64,000 nucleotides of DNA, taken from positions 4,417,659-4,481,658 of the forward strand of contig NC_044922.1 in NCBI RefSeq assembly GCF_003576645.1, given 5' to 3'. A program made the translations under genes and the position numbers. Below, piece by piece: positions 56,377 through 64,000 of the stretch. Under the pieces are notes generated by a model. That model was not told the origin of the DNA, ran no database searches, and saw only the letters and a program-made list of their open reading frames with translations. How positions within the stretch are numbered: position 1 is the first letter of the stretch; the number at the start of each line of letters is the position of its first letter. Origin of the DNA: Ipomoea triloba. Lineage: Eukaryota; Streptophyta; Magnoliopsida; Solanales; Convolvulaceae.

Positions 56377-59300
56377 TCAACCCAATCTCAAGCTTCCAAG
56401 AGCCCTTGCAATCTTGTTCCGTTTGTCTATTTTGTCCTTCTTGATCTGAATCAGCTTGTCGTAGACGCACCACGGGAAACTAATAAAGTGAGGACGGTTC
56501 ATCCCCTCGTTGTACAAACCCCAGTAAGTATGGTGATACGTTACATAGTACCAAGCCGACGCTTTTGCCAATTGATCATCGTACTCGCTTCCTACCTTGA
56601 ACCACGCCCTCGCTTCCTTCCTCAAAGACTTCATGGCAAAACTAACCGCGTCTGCATCCCTTCTACGGTCGAAGAATTTCGAAGCCCTTATGGCCCCGCC
56701 ACTGAGTACTTCAGCCTCGGTTTTTATGCCATAGTAGTCCATAAGATTACCCAATTTAAAGTCGTACTCGTTTTTGCGATAGAAAGCTTCATCAATGTAT
56801 TGTTCAAACCCATCAACCACCAAGTCAGGATCATATGACCTCATTGCTATCTCTAGAGTAAACGACTTTATAGAGCTTACCTCGGGAGTAATATCCTTCA
56901 CCTCCCTAAATAGCTTCCCAATTACTCGTGTCGAAACATAGGTCACCTTCTCGGGAGGCTTTTCCATAAAATCCGGATACTCTTTGACCCGTAAATCCGA
57001 AGGTATCTCAGCAGGAACACCTGTCTTCGGGAAGTCTACAGCAATAGAGAAGAGTTGTGCAAGTTTTAGACACGGTTGACTCTTTGCCATTAATGGTTCT
57101 TTATCTGCGAATGCAACATGGGCATTCGAAATAATGCCTAAACTGTCATTCAGAATGTAGTCCACGAAATACTTCCGGACTTCCTGTAGGGGAAGAAATA
57201 AAGTGTAAACATATTGGACTAAAAACGGGAGGGACGGCATAATACAAGGCGACAGCTGAAACAAAATAGTTTTACTCAACCAATCGAAAGCAATGAAAAA
57301 TATAACGTCACTGGCCTTAAGTTTCATAAAGTATGAAAAAAGATTGAAACCAATACGAGTGTTGTTAATGTTGGAACCTTTAAGGACTTTGCTTCTATAG
57401 TAATATCACAAGAACCAGTCACAAACATCGTAATATCTTGAAACTCATTTTTGTAAACTAAAGCATTTTAAAGGGCAAAAAACATTTTGGACTCATCATA
57501 GTGCAGTACCTCGATTGTGACATCATGGTATACGTCCATGCTTGGAGCAGGGGTATAATCCATTGGCACTTCCATTGACCTTGGTATCAGTTCTTGGTCC
57601 CAACAAACAAAGTAAATATCGCCATCCAAATCACTTCCCGAACATTCATTTGGATGAGGTCTGCCAACAAAAGATCAACAGAATTGAGCAACCAGAAAAC
57701 ACCGCCCAAAAAACTATAAAATAAACTAGCACAAGTCAAAGAAATCAACAAATTTCGTTAAATTATTTTGCTTCACAAGAAAATTAATAATGATGAATGA
57801 TGATGTCGAAGTAGAAATAAGACTGGTGCTAACAATTTGAAAGATGTCAAAATAAGGACGCAACTAGTTAAGTAGTTCCTTTTTTTTTTTTGTCAGACCA
57901 CGAGGTGCCCTGAGTAGGCCCTAACTGTAGGAGGCACCTTTAAGCCCGTACCATACTCAAACTAATCTCCATTCGCACCGGGCTGGCCCAATTAAGGGGG
58001 CAAAGTGCTGGACATATTGATTTTTCCATACGAGAGGGGGTTCGAACTCCTGATCTCTCTTAAAGGACGAGAGTGCACGGCCACATGGTAAATGAAGTAT
58101 AATATACACTGATAAAAACTCAAAAGTAGACCATGAAAAATTTAGAACTGCCTTTATTTCATTCTTTTTTGTTTCTTTATTTTTATTCACTTTATGCATT
58201 GTCAAAGCATACTCAAGCTTTAAGTTTTATAAGTCAAAAACTAATTATTTAATCAAATTAAAGATAATTAACGGTGTTGATGAATTATTTACTAAGGAAA
58301 AAGAATCCAAGAAATAACATTGAAAGAAATGATGCAAAAGGTAGGAATTGTAATTACCTCTCGCCCTTTTGGGGGAAAACAACGCAATCCACCATATGGC
58401 GCAAAGCAGGCACATTAACAGCCCTCAAAACACGAACATCACCAGGATGCAAGCATGGGTTCTTTGCAACGACCACCGTTCCCTGGAATATGCGATTGTA
58501 GTTTCTGGGTTCATAGAGTTGAGGACCAACAGGAAGTTGTCTCGGTCCAGAACCAGAATATTGAACAAACACTTCACCATAGTTCAATAGTCCGGTTTCA
58601 TCTAGGCATCCCATCATTGATCTCGCTTGGGGGACAAATATCCTAGTCCTAGTCCTCAAATCTTGCAACTTCGATGCTCTGAATGTTTGTAACATCATTG
58701 AGAGAAATGGTTCGACATCAGGCTTGTACTCACACGTGAGCATCTCTTTAAGAATGTTAGTGTTTTCTCCCGGAGCCATCAACTCGAGAGCCTCGTATGC
58801 CTTTAGAGGATCGGTGAGGATAGCGTTAAGTTGAGCAACTGCTTCACTTTGCTTCTTCTCAAAGACCTCATCTCTGACACCGAGTGTAGACAAGAGTGTT
58901 ACTAGCTGGCGATTAAGATAACAGGGCTGATATTTGCTCCACGCCAAAACATCGAGCTTTATGTTGTCCGATTCATATTTCAACATGCTATTTCTCAATG
59001 ACAACTTCTTTGATGAACAAGGATCAACAGCAACGACACCCTTGAATCCACCATAACGGATTTGATAAGCAGATGGAGCGAAATCCTCGAGGCCACATTT
59101 TATTGCAACTCTTCGAGCAAAGTCTGCAGATATTTTCCCGATCCCATCAGAAAAATTATATTCTGTTCCTTGTCTTTGAATCGTTATGTCGGGAATCATT
59201 TCAACCTCATGCCTGGCAACACTCAACGTTTCCCGGGATGAACCAAAAGATTGGCCAAGCCTCGCAGCATACTTTGCAACATTTTTAATCTTTCTAAAGT

Positions 59301-61248
59301 CCCCCATCCATGCTCTTATATCAGCAGCAGTAAGTCCAACTCTAGACGCAAACATCCAAACAGAACTCTCCCTCAACTGGCTTGAGGAGAACGCGAGAAA
59401 TTCGAATCTCTTATCCCCAATAACAATGCCATCTCTGAGTACCTTTAGAATCCTGTCATAAATGTTTGTTTTGCCACTAGGGGAAGACGTGCGGGGAGAT
59501 AAATCCATAGAATGTATTTTTTCCCAATCCTCATCAACAAACGATACACGAAGAAAATTATCAATGTCATCTGGATAATGGCGCAACACACGATTGGATT
59601 GGTTTACCTCAGGACCACTAAAATACACTCTCAATGGAGTAACTAGGACTCTGCGTACATATACCAAGCCATCATCGAGACTTATAGCAGCCGATTTTGG
59701 AGGCTGCTTGAACTTGTGATACTGCTCATATTGCTCAGTCAACCAACGTACAGGATCATAACAGCATTCCTTTAAATAGTACATTTTCTCCAAGGCATAC
59801 TCAATGCATCCAATGTTTACCGTAAATGGATCAACTAAGCGGAAAAAATTTGTATTGAGTGCAGGCCCAGGAAGGCATCCTTGTTGCACCAAAGAACAGA
59901 TCTTAAACAATACTTTGAAAGGCAAGTTAACTTCCTGTGGAGAACGCAGAATTGGAACTAGATCCAGATTGTGAGAAAACGGTTTACCAGACTCTACACT
60001 GAATTGTGAATCAGTTTCGCTGTAGTACACAAAATGATCACGGAATTTCGGTAGTGTGACACCTGCAGGAATCTCCAAACACAAACTCGAAGATTGTCCA
60101 ATGCAATTTCGCGTAAAATCTGTTGTCCTCACCCATTGTTCATCTGGAGTAATCGCATAGAAGTTATAAATGGAGTCTTCTGCTTTCTTGTAGATCCGTG
60201 GAGCAGCAAATAACTGAAACAGAGTGATGTAAACATATAAGTTACAACTTAAGTTTCCTCCAAGATGTAGCAATACAAGTGTTAAAGCAAATCTATCATT
60301 CGTTGTTATTAAACAAAATTTCATTCTATACATAACAACAAAATGAAATAGAATGCACTATGGGATATGAATCTTCAATTTTTGAAACACAGACCTTTAT
60401 TCCTTTTGTGAAAAAGTTGAATAATCAAAGTGAAAGTCATTTAATGAATATCAAGAAAAAAAAAAAAAAAAACCATCTTTAATGCACAAGTGAGAGATGA
60501 TATGTGTGAATTTCTTAAGTGTGCTAATTGGAAACATTTGCATAATAACCTCGAAAACATAGATTCATGTACAAGCTTTCCCTAAAATTGAGCAACAATA
60601 CATAAACTTCTTGATAAGGAAAGGAGTACACGCACATCTCTATATTTACCAAAACACAAGCACATGGTCGGGACCATGGGGACAATACACATGAAAACAC
60701 AATAACAAAATAGCATGAACGGAACCAAGGGATACCTGTATAACAAGGAATTTCACATTTCTATGATGGGGACGATATAGCTTGATCTCCCAAATGTGTT
60801 CATATGAAAGTTGAAGCTTGTATTCAGTAGATAGATAGGAAAGAAAGAGGTGCATTTTTTTCAATCCATATCCGAATTTTATTGAGACAATACCCCCTCT
60901 CCATATCGAGTAAAACCGCTCCTTCGATGTTTGACATCCAAAGTACAGAGTTAGACTCTCCATCTCATGGATGTACGATCTATCTTGCACAATACGGGTG
61001 TCCATTTCAAAAGCCTTCAAATACGAGGTGCCAAAATACAACTTCCTGTTATTGGCCAAACTTATAATTTGATCCGCGATTCTATTGTTTCCAAATTGGA
61101 CTTTCGCATATGATCGTTGTCCCGTTCTGCACTTTTTAACCTCTAAGGCAGATACAGAGCCTGCTCCAGTATGCTTCTCTATGCAAGTTTTAGCCTCTTC
61201 TGCAGTCACAAGATAAGGGAACCCCGACACCTGAACTGTCTTTCCCAT
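56377..61248 (-). CDS. RDR1: RNA-dependent RNA polymerase 1
   Basis: Four coding exons on the minus strand, 61248-60736, 60213-58358, 57660-57510 and 57183-56377, with GT-AG borders and consistent phase, give 1108 residues, almost the family length. An N-terminal RRM-like region starts MGKTVQVSGFPY. The catalytic double-psi barrel follows, with FSDGIGKIS and the metal-binding DLDGD at residues 800-804 (within CSGSDLDGDIYF, exon 3). RDR1 copies single-stranded RNA into double-stranded RNA for small-RNA silencing, including antiviral defence, and is salicylic-acid-induced in other plants. The reading frame is intact, with no premature stop. The Met at 61248 is chosen because it begins the family-typical MGKT; the upstream in-frame TTG (61263) is not a likely start. 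Confidence 0.95.
57886..58090 (-). mobile_element. SINE in RDR1 intron, minus orientation
   Basis: The plus strand begins with a T-run (57881-57891, the poly-A tail in reverse). The minus strand reads 'taccatgtggccgtgcactc' (A-box-like), then 'caggagttcgaaccccct' (B-box-like, GGTTCGAA type). It lies inside the 697 bp intron between coding exons 2 and 3. Confidence 0.65.
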
Positions 61249-62020
61249 GCTAACAGATTTCAACCAAAGTTAAAGTTTCAAATACTAATCACCAAGCCAG
61301 CAATTTCAAACCCCTACATAAAATGTGCAAAGTATGTGAGAAAAAAAAATGTTACACGAATATAAAATGAATCAATGGACATCAAAACAAAAGATCAGCA
61401 ACAATATGATTACCATAAGTCCATAACACATTGAGAAACTATAGATCATGGTAATAAATAAAAGATAAAAACATGATCTTTCAACACTGTTCATATCATT
61501 CTTGCTGATAAGTGAAAAATTGATTCAATAGCATAATGGCAAGTGAAATGCTAAAATATTTTGACATAAACTAAATTGCAAGAAGCATAGTAAGCTAGAA
61601 AATGAGAAAGATGAAAGCAACTAAAAACTCAACATACTCATTTAGGTTCTCTAGTAGGTTGAAAGATCAGGATTTGTAAATTACTGGACAGACTCAACTA
61701 TGGGTTTTCTTCTTCAAGTTCTTGCAGTTATTTTACAGCCAACTATCAGCTACACGTACACCTGCAAACATAGATCCCAAAACAAGACCAAAGTTATGCA
61801 AGAAAAAACAACTTTAAACCCATGTTCCCACGATGTATAAAACCGCTCGTACCCATAAAATTCCTGAGAATCTAAGAACAAAGGCGTGATCAAAGCAGAA
61901 AACCAAAATTCCTAACTGGGTTTGGGTGCTTACCAGATAAAATAGAGTTCTTCCCGCTCAACTACTCCGCCACCATCAAAAAAGTTCAAGCTAATGGAAA
62001 AGAGCATTCCTTCACGAGAT
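61249..62020 (-). promoter_or_regulatory. RDR1 5' leader with predicted intron(s)
   Basis: On the minus strand a good donor (CTG|GTAAGC, intron from 61933) and acceptor (TTTGCAG, ending 61762) define a 172 bp leader intron. A second, weaker pair (ATGA|GTATGTTG near 61637 and TTATGTAG near 61322) may remove another segment. Transcription probably starts near 61990-62000, downstream of the TATA-like tract. Confidence 0.45.
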
Positions 62021-62035
62021 TATATATATATATAT
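62021..62035 (-). promoter_or_regulatory. Likely RDR1 TATA region
   Basis: A 'tatatatatatatat' tract lies upstream of the predicted leader at a distance fitting a plant core promoter. Confidence 0.4.
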
Positions 62036-62104
62036 GCCATTATTTCATATATACACACATAGATGGATAGTAAGAGTGGAAGTGGAAGGGAATGAGTGTG
62101 GGAC

Positions 62105-62122
62105 GGTCAATTTGTTGGTCAA
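62105..62122 (-). promoter_or_regulatory. Paired W-boxes upstream of RDR1
   Basis: On the minus strand TTGACC occurs at 62110-62105 and at 62122-62117, 12 bp apart and about 75-90 bp upstream of the TATA-like tract. TTGAC[C/T] is the binding core of WRKY factors. This fits known salicylic-acid and virus induction of RDR1 in other species. Confidence 0.6.
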
Positions 62123-62326
62123 TCTTTCTTCAACACAGTTTCGCTTTCCACAAATTTTGATCGATCAATCCCATTTAAATATTGGAAACTGCATCCATTT
62201 ACTGTCGTGCTTATAATACGCCTTTTTTTTTTTTTTATTTGCAGTACTTAAATAATAACAGAGTAATAATTATAAATTATAAAAATAATAACAACAACAA
62301 CAACAACAATATTAATAATAATAAGA

Positions 62327-62704
62327 GTTAATTCCATTTTTTTCCTAGATTTATAGGTAACATTCTATTTTAGTTATTTTTTATCAGAACATCATCTTTT
62401 AGTCCGAGTATTATTGTGGCATGACCAATTTTGTTCTTCATCAACAAAAGTGTTAAAATGTTATTAAATACAAAGACATTTTCGATCATTTTAATACATA
62501 GTGTGTTGACCTATTATATTTTAAAAAAAAAATTCATAATTTAATACCGAAATACACTTGTATTTAACAAAATTTAAACTGTAAAAAGGCAAAAATGGTC
62601 ATACTACAATAATACTATGACCAAACGAGAATGTTTTGAAAAAGAAAACACTAAAAATGAATTGCCACCTATAAATCTGTGACCAAAATGAAATTAACTC
62701 TAAT
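62327..62704. mobile_element. Foldback MITE (MULE-like), about 375 bp
   Basis: The left end 'agagttaattccatttttt' and the right end, whose complement reads 'agagttaatttcattttgg', are inverted, as are inner 'gatttataggt' and 'acctataaatc'. Flanking DNA is (AAT)-rich ('aataataat'), which fits but cannot prove a duplication. Confidence 0.65.
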
Positions 62705-63862
62705 AATAATCATCTCTAATATAATATAAATAACAAAACAGATAAGTGTGAATGCATGTTATGTCTTTCATTAATGTCCGTTTTTTCTGTAACATTTTTT
62801 TTTTATACATTATGCTATAAGAGTTGTACTATATAATATTTTGGTCAAAAACACCCTTACCATTATAACTTTTGTTTATCTTTTCCAATTATTGTTACCA
62901 TACGTACGTATGTATCCACTGTATATTTTCTTATCTTTTTTCAATTAATAATATATAGACATTATATGTTGAAGTACTATATAAGTTATTTCATAAAATA
63001 TAAATATCAAAATTATAAAAATGGTTAACATTATTATTATTATACAATAATATAAATATCTAAAATCTAAATAAATATAAGATTTTAATATAAATTACTA
63101 ATATTGGACATCTATTTTTACGCATCACGCATAAAAAACAACAACAACAACAATAATAATAATAACAACAACAACAACAACAACAAAATGATTTGTTTCA
63201 TTTCAAGAATTTTCACTTATATCATAAAGATCTGCTAACTTGTTACTCAAGACCAAACCATTCAATGAAAAAGTATAAATTATTGAAATAGTGGATAGCG
63301 GATAGCATTAGCGCATTACTGGTTACCCATCTTGAGAGGTAAACCAGCTTAAATTAAGAATGATAATACGTATAACTTAAAATCTTGAGATTATCAAACT
63401 TAACCAACTTAATTATGAGTTGTACCACTATGAGTTACATATGTCGTATATTGCGAAATTGTAGTGAATTAGGAGTTCGACATTAGAAACTAAATTTAGC
63501 AAAAAAACAAGGAATTTCTTTACAACAATGTTACGTTACTCTATTCGCCTCATCTTCCTTATCGTGTTTACTATTTATTTGTCAAATCAATGATTTCCTT
63601 TTTTAGTTTCTCTTTTATTTTCAAAAAAGTGCTTAGTAATACTCTTTACACAATTTCTAAATATATAAGCTTTATACTCTAATATTAAATTAAATATTAC
63701 AAAAAATGAGATTATCAATTAATTTAATAAGTTTCATTATCATTAACATTAAATGAGAGGAATAGGTACTAACAACCATTTTTTAATGGTATAGCATAAT
63801 AATGCAATGACAAAAGTTTGAAATAATAAAGTAATAAATTGTTAAATATGCTAAAGACCTCG

Positions 63863-63960
63863 TGGTCAAGCAGCATAGCTGTGACTCTCCTAAGTGAGAG
63901 GTCACATCAATTTAGTCACTTCGACGGTGAAAACCTTGAGCTAAAAAAAAAAAAAAAAAA
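63863..63960 (+). mobile_element. SINE with poly-A tail
   Basis: It begins 'gacctcgtggtcaagcagca' (A-box-like), has 'agaggtcacatcaattt' at the B-box position, 'gacggtgaaaaccttgagct', then a run of A to 63960. It belongs with the copies at 35947 (-) and 37390. Confidence 0.65.
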
Positions 63961-63988
63961 CTGTTACAACCACAACCTTAATAAATTT

Positions 63989-64000
63989 GGGGGGGGGGGG
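63989..64000. repeat. Homopolymer G run at window edge
   Basis: Twelve G bases end the window, in AT-rich DNA with no other such run. Confidence 0.9.

Larger units (their letters stand above)
62123..64000. other. RDR1 upstream and intergenic region
   Basis: AT-rich DNA with (AAC)n/(AAT)n tracts at about 62289-62325 and 63139-63187. A foldback-like MITE relic lies at about 62330-62705 ('gagttaattccatttttttc' and 'aatgaaattaactc' ends). A SINE is at the far end. No gene is seen. Confidence 0.5.

Noticed and set aside
56377..57327. Reading the last RDR1 exon as starting upstream at 57327
   Set aside because: 57184-57327 is intron. The acceptor CCTACAG at 57184-57190 joins exon 3 in phase and restores the family sequence.
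61249..61263. Five-residue N-terminal extension of RDR1
   Set aside because: It would start at TTG. The ATG at 61248 begins the family-typical MGKT.

Overview
This 64 kb window is nuclear DNA of a flowering plant. It is AT-rich and intron-rich, carries plant-only gene families, and is crowded with short non-autonomous transposons and microsatellites. The coding genes look eudicot. The repeat flavour (many 'actccgta' remnants, Au-like SINEs, hAT and Mutator-type MITEs) suggests Solanales, perhaps Convolvulaceae such as Ipomoea, but that placement is an inference.

Seven protein-coding genes can be supported. At 1.9 kb and 11.2 kb (+) lie two tandem paralogues of a single-finger C2H2 repressor (QALGGH finger, C-terminal EAR motif). 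They share conserved upstream non-coding blocks and are separated by a DYW-class pentatricopeptide repeat gene (6712-4196, -) and several transposons. At 15.3-13.2 kb (-) lies a two-exon purine permease. From 15.3 to 30.6 kb there are no genes: a Mutator-type MITE, a LINE RNase H relic, a modular inverted array of hAT-like MITEs, long microsatellites, and a 504 bp direct duplication around a single N that looks like an unmerged assembly overlap. At 30.7-34.9 kb (+) is a class II trehalose-phosphate synthase-like gene (TPS6 type, three coding exons). From 34.9 to 48.2 kb there is again mostly repeat DNA (SINEs, MULE-type elements, LTR-like fragments, a hAT-like element). At 48.3-55.1 kb (+) is an eight-exon MACPF gene of the CAD1/NSL1 family, and at 61.2-56.4 kb (-) an intact four-coding-exon RNA-dependent RNA polymerase 1 (RDR1). 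These two converge tail to tail.

The genes do not form one pathway. The MACPF and RDR1 neighbours are both from families tied to salicylic-acid-linked defence, and RDR1 has two W-boxes just upstream of its likely TATA box. The most informative non-genic signals are four Mutator-type elements with 9 bp (one 9-10 bp) target-site duplications, one lying about 50 bp upstream of the PPR start codon; the conserved non-coding blocks upstream of both zinc-finger copies; and the assembly junction at 22538. I did not find convincing evidence of a wholly new biological system.
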